A DNA stretch of 64,000 nt, from the NCBI GenBank assembly GCA_963575745.1, contig CAUYUJ010002074.1:1-64000 (forward strand), written 5' to 3'. The notes beneath the pieces were generated by a model. It was not told the DNA's origin, ran no database searches, and was given only the letters and a program-made list of their open reading frames with translations. Shown piece by piece: positions 54,958 to 64,000 of the stretch (its first letter is position 1; every line of letters begins with the position of its first letter). The DNA comes from Prorocentrum cordatum (Eukaryota; Sar; Dinophyceae; Prorocentrales; Prorocentraceae). A program made the position numbers and the translations under genes.

Positions 54958-56360
54958 GGCAGCACGACATGCATGACGGTCGTTTTTTGTTGGTTGAATT
55001 GGTTCTCTCTGTGTTGGCGCGGAAGGTTCGTGGTAGTGCATGGCCTCACCAGCGTCCGGTGCAACCAGAAGGGTTGCATTGTCTCGTGCTTCCCTCCCCC
55101 TCCCTCCGCCTCTTCTCCCTTAAACCCACAACATCTTTGGGCTCGGGCTATTTGTGGAATCCTCTTTTTAAGGCGCGGGCGCGCGCGTCTAACGGCGGGC
55201 TCGTGTGGCTCACACCCCGCGGCCGCGTCCTCGCCCCGTGTGCTCTCGTCGCGCGATGGGCGCCGCAGTCGTTTCTCCCCCTCTTCCTCGTCCTCCTCCT
55301 CCTCCTCTTCCTCCTCGACTGCGAAGCAATGCGGCTTAACAGTTCTAACGCCGTTCTCGCCCGTAGCCGGAAGTGCGGCTTAACAGTTTTAACTCCGTTT
55401 TCGCTCGTAGTTGAAGGTCATGCCCGTTTTTTCCCTCCCCTCCTCGTCTGTGTCCCCGGCCTTGGCGTCCAGGCCGCTGGATGGCGCTCCGCGCGCGCCG
55501 GAGCCACGAGGCTCGGCGAGGGGGGCCCTCTTCCTCCCCTCGTCGTCCGCCCGTCCCCCCCTCCTCCTTTCCTCCCCCCTCTGCCGCCGCACCCTTCGGC
55601 GCTAGGTGGTGGAAGCTATCGTGTCCTTCCGGCTTCGTGGCCGATGGGCGTTGGGGCACGGTGTGCCGAGCAGCCGAGACGAGCTGCCCTCCCCCCTCGT
55701 CTCTTCCTGCCGCTCTCGCCGGTCGCTCAACCCTGGAATTGGCGTTCGCGCCGGCTGCACGCGGAGGGGGCTGGTGCTGGGCCACCCGGTCTGACCGCCC
55801 GCTCCCTAGCCAGGGAGTCGCCCATGAGACCGTATTGTCCAGCCTTCCGGCCGTTTTCGCCAACCACTTGGCCAGTTCCCGTGCGGCAGAGCCGCTTCAG
55901 ATGTCTGGGGAGTGTTGGGATTGTTCGGCACTTCTCCCGCATATTGTGCTTCTTCCTGCTGTCCTCTCTCTTCCTTCTTCCCCCTTTGTCCTCATCTGTT
56001 CTTTCCTCAGTGGCTGCCTGGAGTCATGGGTTGTTCCAACCTTGTGCCAGGGGCTGAGCTGTGCGGCCTCTCCTGGACTTGAGTTGTGGGGTGCCCTTTG
56101 ATATGAATGATCGTTGGGATCATGGGGTCACGCACTCGCAGCTCGCTCCTCCTCCTCTTCCCTCCCTCTCCCTCCTCCTCGCTTCGCTCGCCCGTGCTTG
56201 TTCTCCGCTGTCTGGCCATCGGCCTCACGGTCGTATGTGCCACGGGCCACGGGGCCGTGGTCACCGAGGATCGCCGTCCGACAAAAAAAGAAGAAGCCTC
56301 AACTCGTGCAGGCGCTCAGGTCAGGGCATGAGGCTTTCTCCTGCTTCCTGCTCCCCCCCC
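54958..56360 (+). other. No gene recognised; GC-rich
   Basis: Open frames of several hundred codons (for example 54,771-56,057) run through, but they are rich in Arg, Ser, Pro and Ala, lack motifs and overlap equally long frames on the other strand. I read them as composition effects upstream of the Rag gene. Confidence 0.5.
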
Positions 56361-56367
56361 CAGATAG
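56341..56367 (+). promoter_or_regulatory. Pyrimidine tract plus AG just before the Rag start codon
   Basis: CTGCTTCCTGCTCCCCCCCC then CAG at 56,361-56,363, then ATAG and ATG. An in-frame TAG lies directly before the ATG. This fits an acceptor site four bases upstream of the start: either a cis intron in the 5' UTR, or the spliced-leader trans-splicing acceptor expected for dinoflagellate mRNAs. Confidence 0.45.
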
Positions 56368-58283
56368 ATGACACCCGAAGATGACACCCCGACGATGGCA
56401 CCCTGTCCAGATGACCCCCTCCAGGATGCCGCAGATGACACCCCGAAGATCCTCCTGTGCGGGTCGCCGCGGGCCGGCAAGACCTCCATCCTCAAGGCGC
56501 GAGAGCTGCGCCGCGGCCCGCCGCACGAGGGAGAGGGGGAGGACGGGGGTAGAAGGAGTACGCTCACGATGTTTCATCAGGCGATCGCAAGCATGGAGTA
56601 GCGAGGAGGAGGAGGAGGAGGACGGGGAGGAGGAGGAGGAGGTTGAGGAGGAGGAGGAAATGGAGGAGGAGGAGCAGGAGGAGGAGGAGGAGGAGGAGGA
56701 TTAGGAGTAGGAGGAGGGGGAGGAGGAGGACAAATAATGGAGGGGGAGGGGGAGGGGGAAGGGAGGGGAGAAACAGCAGTCAGGCGATCGCAAACATGGA
56801 TTAAGGGGGCGTGGATTAGCGACGGGTCCCGTCTCCACGGGAAATCGCGGATTCCCGCCGCCGAGCGAGGCGGCACCGGCCGCATTTGGGGGAGGGCACC
56901 TCCCCCGATCCATGGATTAGGCGGCCGCGCGCCAAATCCATGGATCGCTAACCATGTTTGCGCGCCCCCGAGATGGTCCAATCTGCTTTGGCCTTGACCG
57001 CCAGAACGAATTTCGAGCACCGAGGGAACTGTCGAGACCGCAGTGTTCTCACGTCGGGCTCTGGGAGGCGACACGCGTTCGGCGCTTCGCCGGCGTGTCG
57101 GGCCGACACCGTTACGATACCTTTCGGGGTTCTCGACACCTGGGATGTGGTCCTCAAGTGCGATGGGAGCAACCGAGGAGCAGGCTCAGGATCGTGGGAA
57201 GTGGTGGCGATCAGCTGGAGTCGCTCTCACCCAGACGGACATGGCCGCGCAAGGATCGAGGGAGAGGGCGGGACGGAGTGAGGAGCGGGAGTGGGAGGGA
57301 AGGCAAGGGAGGAAGGGAAGGGAGGAGGGGAAGGAAGGTGGAGGAAGGGGAGAGGAAGGGAAGGGAAGGGAGGAGGGGCGAGGGAGGAAGGGAGGAGAGG
57401 GGGGAAGGAAGGCGGAGAAGGAGAAGGATGACAACTGGCCCGCGGCCCGACGGCTGCTTCAGGGCCAGCGCGGCGACTGTCGGGGTGGAGGTCCGCTGCC
57501 CCGTGGGCCCCTGTAAGTTGCGGCGGGCTCGTGTCCTGCGCTGGCCCCATGGACGCGTGATCCTCGCGCTCCCCGTGCCGTCGCTTCTCGTCCTCTCTCT
57601 CCTAGAGCCGTGTGTCTCCTCTGGCCCTCGCCCGTCAGTCTTTTCGTATGGGGAACGAAGAATAACATAACATAAAGACCCGAAGGTCCCAGGATCCGAG
57701 AACTCCGCGCTGGACCTCCGGGTTTTTATGTTTATGTCAGCCTTCGTTCCGCTGTCTCGGGCCCTCGTTCGGTCCCCGCTCCTGCGGCGTAGGGGAGTTG
57801 GCGCCCGACTCCCAGCCACGTCCAGACGTGTCCTCTTTCTCTTCGCCCTCCTCCCCCCCTGCTCCTCGTGCTCGGCGCTCTCGCCCCTCTCCCCCTCCCT
57901 GTCCGGGCATGCCCGATCGGTCAATTTTCCTTGGTGCAGGCTGCGGCCTCCACGCCATGCTAAAACGACGCGAAGATCGGGACAAAATCGGATCGGGATA
58001 ACTCGAAATCTCTGAGAATCGGCGGGTTTGGAGGATGTATTGGGCGCCCCGGCCGCTCCAGAGCGTTCCGGAACGCTCCGAGAGCGCTCCGGAACGCTCT
58101 GGAGCGATTGATCCCGATCCTAGCCCTGTTTTACATGCCGCACTGGACAGGAGCGGGCTCGCCAGCGGGGCGGCGCGCGCCTCCCGCGCCTCGCCTCCCC
58201 TCGCCTTCCCCCCTGCCCAGGTGGTGTTCAGCAAGATGTCTCCGCACGAGACCCTCTTCCTGGAGAGCACGCCGAAGCCGGAG
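56368..58283 (+). CDS. RagC/D-type (Gtr2-like) small GTPase, exons 1 and 2 (partial)
   Basis: Two exons: 56,368-56,496 and about 58,221-58,283, joined in phase 0. Exon 1 (43 codons) has an acidic repetitive N-terminus (DDTP units) and then PKILLCGSPRAGKTSILK, a P-loop (GxxxxGKT). Exon 2 starts VVFSKMSPHETLFLEST. In animal RagC/D the P-loop segment RSGKSSIQK runs straight into VVFHKMSPNETLFLEST, so the join reproduces the family exactly. Rag GTPases act as RagA/B-RagC/D dimers on the lysosome or vacuole, passing amino-acid signals to TORC1. The WDFPGQ segment and the rest of the G domain and roadblock domain are not visible before 64,000, so later exons probably lie beyond the window or after a long intron. 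The end of exon 2 is uncertain. Confidence 0.88.
56604..56760 (+). repeat. (GGA)n microsatellite in the Rag intron
   Basis: GGA repeats with occasional TTG or ACG interruptions. Acidic or proline-rich translations are artefacts. Confidence 0.9.
57280..57428 (+). repeat. GGGAAGG/GGAGG purine tract
   Basis: Almost pure purine run of about 150 bases within the Rag intron. Confidence 0.85.
58055..58105 (+). repeat. 51-bp near-perfect inverted repeat
   Basis: Left arm 58,055-58,078 and right arm 58,082-58,105 pair over 24 bases with one mismatch and a 3-base loop (CGA). Each arm contains the shorter palindrome AGCGTTCCGGAACGCT or its one-base variant. It lies in the Rag intron, 115 bases before exon 2. 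Confidence 0.85.
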
Positions 58284-58344
58284 GCGCGCTCCCCGGGGGC
58301 GGCGGATCGCGATGGGGCGCTGCTTCGGCTCGGCCGTGCGCGCC

Positions 58345-58592
58345 GAACGCTTCCTCTTCCTCCTCCTCCTCCTCCTCCTCCTAATCCTCCTCCTCCTCCT
58401 GCTCTTTCTCCTCCTCCGCCTCCTCCTCCCTCCCTCCTCCTCCTTCCTCCTCTCTCCCTTCTCCTCCTCCTCCGCCTCATTCTCCCTCCCTCCCTCCTCC
58501 TCCCTCCTCCTCCTCCTCCTCTTCCTCCTCCTCCCTCCTCCTCCTCCTCCTCCTCCTCCTTTTCCTCCTCCTCCTCCTCCATTTCTTTTTCC
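58345..58592 (+). repeat. (TCC)n microsatellite
   Basis: About 250 bases of TCC/CTC repeats with short CT interruptions. Poly-Ser/Pro/Leu translations are artefacts. Confidence 0.9.
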
Positions 58593-58671
58593 CAAATCCT
58601 GAGTGGGGCTCATGTTGTCCTGGAACACCCTCTCCTTCTCCGTCTCCTTATTCTCTTTCTTCTTCTCCCGC

Positions 58672-58930
58672 CTCCCTACCCTACCCTACCCTACCATACC
58701 ATACCATACCATACCATACCATACGTACTATACCATACCATACCTACCATACCACACTCACCAATTCCACACCAACTCCATACCTACTATACCATACCTA
58801 CCACATTCCATACCTACCATACCATACCAATACCATACCTACCATACCATGCCAACCATACCATACCATCTACCGTACCAACCACACCTACAATACCAAA
58901 GCTACCATGCCATACCTACCACTCCAGGGA
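58672..58930 (+). repeat. (TACCA)n minisatellite
   Basis: Units TACCC, then TACCATACCA with interspersed TACCTACCA, decaying toward the right edge. Confidence 0.9.
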
Positions 58931-58969
58931 AGCCACGCCCGAGCGATGACATCATCGGGATACCATACC

Positions 58970-60170
58970 ATTTACAAGGCTTCGTGCCCCTACACCCCTC
59001 CAGGGAGGCAAGCCTGAGCGAGGAGGGTATTCGAAAACCATGCTATTTATCAGGTTTCGTGCCCCTCCCACTCCTCCAGGGAGGCCCCGCCTGAGCGAGG
59101 AGGGTATTCGAAAACCATGCTATGTATTAGGTTTCGTGCCCCTCCTACTTCTCCAGGGAGGCCCCGCCTGAGCGAGGAGGGTATTCGAAACACATTCTAT
59201 GTATCAGGTTTCGTGCCTCTCCCACTCCTCCCGTGAGGCCTCGCCTGAGCGAGGAGGGTATTCGAAAATCTTGTAATCAGATTTCGTGCCCCTCACACTC
59301 CAGGGATGCCCCGCCTGCGCGAGAAGGGTATTCGAAAACCATGTCATTCATATAATTTCGTGTCCCGTCCACTCCTCCAGGGAGGCGCCGCCTGAGCGAG
59401 GAGGGTATTCGAACACCATGGTATTTATTTGGTTTCGTGTCCCGTCCACCCCTCCAGGGAGGCCTCGCCTGAGCGAGGAGGGTATTCGAAACACATTCTA
59501 TGTATCAGGTTTCGTGCCTCTCCCACTCCTCCCGTGAGGGCTCGCCTGAGCGAGGAGGGTATTCGAAAATCTTGTTATCAGATTTCGTGCCCCTCCCACT
59601 CCAGGGAGGCCCCGCCTGCGCGAGGAGGGTATTCGAACACCATGGTATTTTTTTGGTTTCGTGTCCCGTCCACCCCTCCAGGGAGGCCTCGCCTGAGCGA
59701 GGAGGGTATTCGAAACACATTCCATGTATCAGGTTTCGTGCCTCTCCCACTCCTCCCGTGAGGGATCGCCTGAGCGAGGAGGGTATTCGAAAATCTTGTT
59801 ATCAGATTTCGTGCCCCTCCCACTCCAGGGAGGCCCCGCCTGCGCGAGGAGGGTATTCGAACACCATGGTATTTATTTGGTTTCGTGTCCCGTCCACCCC
59901 TCCAGGGAGGCCTCGCCTGAGCGAGGAGGGTATTCGAACATCTTGTTATCAGGTTTCGCGCCCCACTCCTCCAGGGAGGCCTCGCCTGAGCGAAGGGGGT
60001 ATTCGAACACCATTTTATCTATCATGTTTCGTGACCATTCCCACTCCCCCAGGGAGGCCCCGCATGAGCGAGGAGGGTATTCGCAAGCAATGTTATGTAT
60101 CAGGTGTCGTGCTCCTCCCAATTCTCCAGGGAGGCCCCGCCTGAGCGAAGAGGGTATGCGAAACCCACAC
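58970..60170 (+). repeat. ~77-bp tandem repeat with higher-order structure
   Basis: About 15 units with the core GCGAGGAGGGTATTCGAA, spaced 69-78 bp. Each has GGTTTCGTGCC and a hairpin CCTCGC-CTGA-GCGAGG (for example 59,687-59,702). Three-unit blocks repeat at about 224 bp (59,491 to 59,715). Long frames here (for example 59,724-60,569) are repeat artefacts. Confidence 0.9.
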
Positions 60171-60344
60171 TGTCTCGAGGTTCCGCGGCCCTTGCTACAC
60201 CTTCCGCGCCCCCCTGTAATTCCGCGCCTTAGTAAACTTATCCCAGTGCGACCCTACCTAGTAGTTGGAGCCTCTAAGAAAGCAACATTAGTAGGAGCGG
60301 TAAACGCCGTCCTCCTCCTTCTCCTCATCGTCGTAGTTGTAGCA

Positions 60345-60350
60345 GTCGCG

Positions 60351-60445
<95 letters not shown>

Positions 60446-60467
60446 CGTAGTCGTAGTCGTAGTCGTC

Positions 60468-60537
<70 letters not shown>

Positions 60538-60540
60538 CGC
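60345..60540 (+). repeat. (GTA)n microsatellite
   Basis: About 195 bases of GTA/TAG repeat with a GTCGTAGTC interruption near 60,445. Confidence 0.95.
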
Positions 60541-60657
60541 CAGAACCGCCGACGCCACGCCGTAATTGAAGCAGTAGCAGAAGCAGGCAGCAAGTCGCCG
60601 AGGCAGTAGCAAAAGCAAGCAGGCAAGGAGATGAGGGCGGGGCACTGGGGAGTTCTT

Positions 60658-60922
60658 TACATCTACATTTGTATCTACACCTACATCTACATCGACACCT
60701 ACATCTACATCTAGACCTACATCTACATCTACACCTACAGCTAGATCTACATCTACACCTGCATCTACATCTACATCTACATCTACATCAACAGCGAGAC
60801 TCACACCTACATCTACATCTACATCTACACCTACATCTGCACCTATATCTACATCTACATCTGCATCTACACCTACATCCACATCTACACCTACACCTAC
60901 ATCTACATCTACATCTACACTT
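60658..60922 (+). repeat. (ACATCT)n hexanucleotide repeat
   Basis: Hexamer ACATCT alternating with ACACCT over about 260 bases. Confidence 0.9.
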
Positions 60923-60929
60923 TCGCATT

Positions 60930-61114
60930 GGTTTTGCTTTTGCTTTGCATTGCCGTTGCTTTTGCTGCTCTTGCCTTTTCTCTTGCCTTTGCTTTTGCCT
61001 TTGCCTTTGCTTTTGCTTTTGCTCTTGCTGTTGCTTTTGCTTTGCTTTTGTTTTTGCTTTTGCTTGGTTTTGCTTTTGCTGTGCCTGCGCACAGACACAC
61101 ACACACACACACGC
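60930..61114 (+). repeat. (TTTTGC)n and (CA)n repeats
   Basis: TTTTGC/TTTGCC hexamers to about 61,082, then a CA run at about 61,094-61,113. Confidence 0.9.
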
Positions 61115-61485
61115 ATGTTTTTGCATTCGCTCACCGGGTGTGCTTGAGAACGTTCCGGATCCGGCCTACACAACACGATTTGGCATTGAGCAAGGTTGTG
61201 CAACACTTGCTACACCGAACGTTCCTACGAAACTGTACAGCAGCAGCAACTCCCAGATCGGTGCAACAAACTGTTCAGCATTGTTTCGGCGGGCATCATG
61301 CGATAACACGTCGGGTTTCATGTCTCCCGGCCAGTGCTATGTGCGAAACCTTCGTGGATCCTGAGGGCTCAAGCTGCCCCACTAAGGGCTCAAGATGGCC
61401 CACAGATGGACAACATGCATGGCACATACGTGCGCACGCACACATATAAGTACATATATACATATAGCAGCAACAATAGTGGATG
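61115..61485 (+). other. No gene recognised
   Basis: Non-repetitive interval of about 370 bases; short frames only. Confidence 0.45.
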
Positions 61486-61805
61486 CTGTGCTGCGCTATG
61501 CTTTGCTATGCTATGCTCTGCTCTGCTCTGCTCTGCTCTGCTCTGCTATGCTGCGCAATGCTATGCTGGGCTAGGCTAGGCTATGCTGGCTATGCTATGC
61601 TATGCTATGCTATGCTGCGCTATGATATGCTGCGCTATGCTATGCTATGCTATGCTATGCTTTTGCTTTTGCTTTGCCTTCGCTTTTGCCTTCACTTTTA
61701 CCTTTGCTTTTGCCTTTGCTTTTGCTTTTGCTTGGCACCCAGGGAGCGCAACTGGGGGAACCGCGCGTTTGCTTTTACCTTTGCTGTTGCTTTTGCTTGG
61801 CTCCC
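61486..61805 (+). repeat. (CTATG)/(CTCTG) pentamer and TTTTGC repeats
   Basis: Pentamers CTATG and CTCTG to about 61,660, then TTTGCT hexamers to 61,738, an unique stretch, and a second hexamer block at 61,767-61,800. The phrases CTCCCAGG/ACCCAGGG plus ACTGGGGGAACCGC flank both hexamer blocks. Confidence 0.9.
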
Positions 61806-62084
61806 AGGGGACTGGGGGAACCGCCCGGGGCGGTTTGCACTGCCCGGCCCCTTTAAGCCAAGCGAGTAAGAACCCTCGTAGGCAGAGCCTAGGTAGGGAA
61901 AAACGATGTGGGGAACTCCGTTAGCATAATCCTTATAAGTAACTTCTCCCTGTCGCACCCCGAAGCCTGTCGAAAGGACGGACCGTGCGTTTCGCCTGAG
62001 ACGTCCTCACCATTTTTGACCCTGAAGCTTAAACATTGGCAACAGTTTCAAACATGGAGGGTGGGTGGTTTCAACATCTGGCTT
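61806..62084 (+). other. No gene recognised
   Basis: Unique sequence without motifs. Confidence 0.45.
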
Positions 62085-62380
62085 TCGCCGTAGCGCAGCG
62101 CACCTCAACAATCGCAACAGTTTCACGGATTGCGGGCGGGACGTTTCCAAAAATGGTTTTCGCTGTAGCGCCGCGCACATTCGTCGTACACTGTTGCGAA
62201 AGGTTCATGGATTGAGGACGGGTCGTTCTCGAAATGTGGCTCTCACCTTAGCACTGCGAACGTTCGTCTTAAGTAGTAGCAAAGGTTTTACGGATTGACG
62301 GCGGTTTGTGTTCAAAATGTGATTCTCGCCATAGCGCCGCGCACATTCGTCGTACACATTTGCAACAGTTCCACGGGTTC
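62085..62380 (+). repeat. ~80-bp tandem repeat
   Basis: Four diverged units aligned on GTAGCGCCGCGCAC (62,089, 62,166, about 62,252 and 62,331), each also with GCAACAGTTTCACGG-like text. Spacing 77-86 bp. Confidence 0.75.
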
Positions 62381-62694
62381 CCAGTGTCAACGTATCTGAG
62401 ATAGTGGTTTGGACGGATTCAGGATTGTGAGGGTGCAGCAGGTACATGGGTTCGCGGTGTTGAAGTTCCATGAATGGTGTTCTGGCGCGAGTCAGGATAG
62501 TCGAGACGCAAAAGTCAGGTTGCTCCGTGGCGTTGGAGTCCCGACAGTAGTGTTTTGGCATGTTTCAGGGTCTTCGAACGGCTGTCTCCCAACGAGGCAG
62601 TACCCTCAGTGGAACTGAAACTTTGTAGGGTCCTATGAAGTGGTAGCTTGGAGGGAAGCTTTATTCCGACATCGTTGATGAGTCTTGGGTTTAC
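62381..62694 (+). other. No gene recognised
   Basis: Unique sequence without a recognisable motif on either strand. Confidence 0.4.
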
Positions 62695-62990
62695 ATTGGT
62701 CCTCCTCCTCCTCTTCCGCCTATCTCCCTCGTCCTCCTCCTCCTCCTCCTTCCTTCTCCTCCTCCTCCCTCCTCCCTCCTCTCTTCCCCCTCCTCCCTCC
62801 TCCCTCCTCCCTCCTCCCTCCTTCCTCCTCTCTCCTCCCTCCTCACTCCTCCTCCTCTCCTGCTCCTCCTCCTCCTCCTCCTCCTCCCCCTCGCCCTCCT
62901 CCTCTCTCCCTCCTCCCCTCTTCTCCCTCCTCCCCCCTCCCCCGACCGCCTCCTCCTCCGCCTCCTCCTCCCCCCCGCCCTGCTGTGCCA
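62695..62990 (+). repeat. (TCC)n / CT-rich microsatellite
   Basis: Nearly continuous CTCCTCC text of about 290 bases. Confidence 0.9.
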
Positions 62991-63139
62991 GGAGGCCGGG
63001 CGCGCGCGACGCGGCCGGCCTCTGCGAGGGCCGGGGCGCGCGCGTGGCCAGGTGCCCCTCCAGCGCTCGGCCCCCGCGCGGCCAGGCGCGCGCGCCCGCC
63101 GCACGTGGCCTCCCGCGCGTGGCTTCCCGAGGTTCCGCG

Positions 63140-63300
63140 CGTGAGTCCAGCTGCCCTCGTTGTCCTCGTTGTCCTCGTCGCCCTCCTCGTCGCCCTCCTC
63201 GTCGCCCTCCTCGTCGTCCTCCTCGTCGCCCTCCTCCCGCGCGCGCATTGGGGGGGGGCCTAGTTGTCCTCGTCGCCCTCCTCGTCGTCCCAGTTGGTGG
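63140..63300 (+). repeat. (GTCCTC/GTCGCCCTC) minisatellite
   Basis: About ten 12-bp units CTCGTCGCCCTC, with a second short run at 63,262-63,290. Confidence 0.85.
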
Positions 63301-64000
63301 CGTCACCCTGACCAGGATCAGGTTTCGCCTCTCGGCTTCACGGGGTTCTGCCGGTGGCGGAGGTGGTAAAGCGTCGCGGTGGCGCCCCTCGGGAGGCCAG
63401 AAAAGGACGTAGCGCCACCCAGCAGGATTCCCCTGAGCCAGACCACCGACTCTAGTGCGACCTCCTGCGTGGTGAAAGTACCTCGAGCTCTTCCTTTCCC
63501 GCTCCTCTCCTGTTTCTTGCTTCACAGCCATGATGCGCACCAGTTTTTCTGCTTCACCAGTCGAGCGGGTGTGCTTCAGATTTCCACGGGGAGCTGCCAA
63601 TCGTGCACTCTTCTGCCCACGCGTCCTTCCGGATGCTCGGCCCAGCCAGACAGCCAGCCTAGTTTCTCTGGGGGTTCCAGCGGGCCTCGTCAGACAGGAC
63701 AGCGCTGCTCTCGGCGGGGCTCCCGGGCGCGCTGCCGAGCATTTTTTTGCCCCCGCCCCCGCTATTGAGAGATTTGGAGGATGTGTGCTTCTAGCTTCGA
63801 TCGACTCCCCCCCCCCCGCTCGCGCTCTTCCCGCTCCTGGCTGTGCCCAATCAGGCTGCATGCACTTCGCTTTCGGCACCGCCCGATCCCGGGGCTTTGC
63901 CCTCTCTTGGCCTTGCCGTGAGACCCCGCCTTTTTTTTTTTTCCTTCTTCTGTCAAGTAAAGCTGTGCGCGGGCCCGTTTAGCTTCGACCAGAAGAGGCT
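63300..64000 (+). other. No gene recognised; GC-rich
   Basis: A minus-strand frame runs 62,515-63,879 but passes through the microsatellites and has no motif. I see no further Rag exon here. Confidence 0.45.

Larger units (their letters stand above)
56497..58220 (+). other. Rag intron 1, GC-AG type
   Basis: The donor is CTCAAG|GCGCGAG and the acceptor CCCTGCCCAG|GTGG. No GT donor fits the protein join. GC donors are known in dinoflagellate genes. The 1.7-kb intron holds a GGA microsatellite (56,604-56,760), a GGGAAGG purine tract (57,280-57,425) and the palindrome at 58,055. Confidence 0.7.

Noticed and set aside
54771-56057. 428-codon plus-strand frame
   Set aside because: Base-composition artefact: equally long frames on other frames and strands, no family signature, starts without ATG.
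57737-58582. Long acidic/glycine-rich minus-strand protein
   Set aside because: It is the translation of the (TCC)n microsatellite and overlaps the Rag exon 2 region.
58970-60170. CRISPR-like array
   Set aside because: Units vary along their whole length with no constant repeat/unique spacer division, and the DNA is eukaryotic.
60325-61206. Minus-strand frame of poly-Leu and poly-Val/Asp
   Set aside because: Pure product of GTA, ACATCT and TTTTGC repeats, whose periods are multiples of three.
62515-63879. 454-codon minus-strand frame
   Set aside because: Runs through two microsatellites, consists of Arg/Gly/Pro/Glu low complexity, no motif.

Overview
The window looks like nuclear DNA of a eukaryote with a large, repeat-rich genome, most probably a dinoflagellate or close relative. 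This rests on retroelement proteins of a kind I associate with dinoflagellates (RT motif C reading WADN or WADS, ORF1 with a PSF/Y-x-E-x-KGW domain, a LINE remnant with the 'NAVWTR..CPLC..DT..HRLW' pattern) and on two exons of a RagC/D GTPase whose introns appear to start with GC. There is no sign of bacterial operons, tRNA genes, rRNA or CRISPR. No database search was possible, so the taxonomic call is an inference.

Layout. (1) 1-13.2 kb: mosaic of interspersed repeats, mainly a ~177-bp satellite, a hairpin-forming module with 8-bp arms, and a fold-back repeat; 9.19-12.59 kb is inverted. (2) 13.2-48.8 kb: at least eight copies or fragments of one non-LTR retrotransposon family embedded in the same mosaic: copy 1 (13.2-18.7 kb, full length but frameshifted), 1b (19.0-20.2), 2 (25.3-30.6), a fragment (31.7-32.2), 3 (33.85-39.66, nearly intact), 4 (39.66-42.62, possibly non-autonomous with a different ORF), 5 (tail, 44.8-45.05) and 6 (47.5-48.75). 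An unrelated LINE fragment lies antisense at 43.4-44.8 kb. (3) 48.8-64 kb: GC-rich DNA with very many microsatellites and minisatellites, two more LINE-like remnants, and the first two exons of a RagC/D-type GTPase gene (56,368-58,283) whose remaining exons I could not find and which probably lie beyond the window.

The retrotransposon family is the main discovery candidate. It encodes ORF1 (coiled coil plus C-terminal domain), then, in the same frame after a single stop codon, ORF2 with an EEP/APE-like endonuclease, a reverse transcriptase and a C-terminal RNase H-like domain. In every copy that keeps the domain, the RNase H motifs come in the order D70, D134, D10, E48 instead of D10, E48, D70, D134: a circular permutation. 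ORF1 and ORF2 are joined by one in-frame stop (UGA CGG in copy 1, UAG AGG in copy 3) with no intervening AUG, which suggests stop-codon readthrough. The 3' ends (five cases) all abut the same target, CC-A/T-RGGTTGACGG-like, inside the abundant hairpin module, so the family appears to be site-specific and to use the satellite mosaic as its home.
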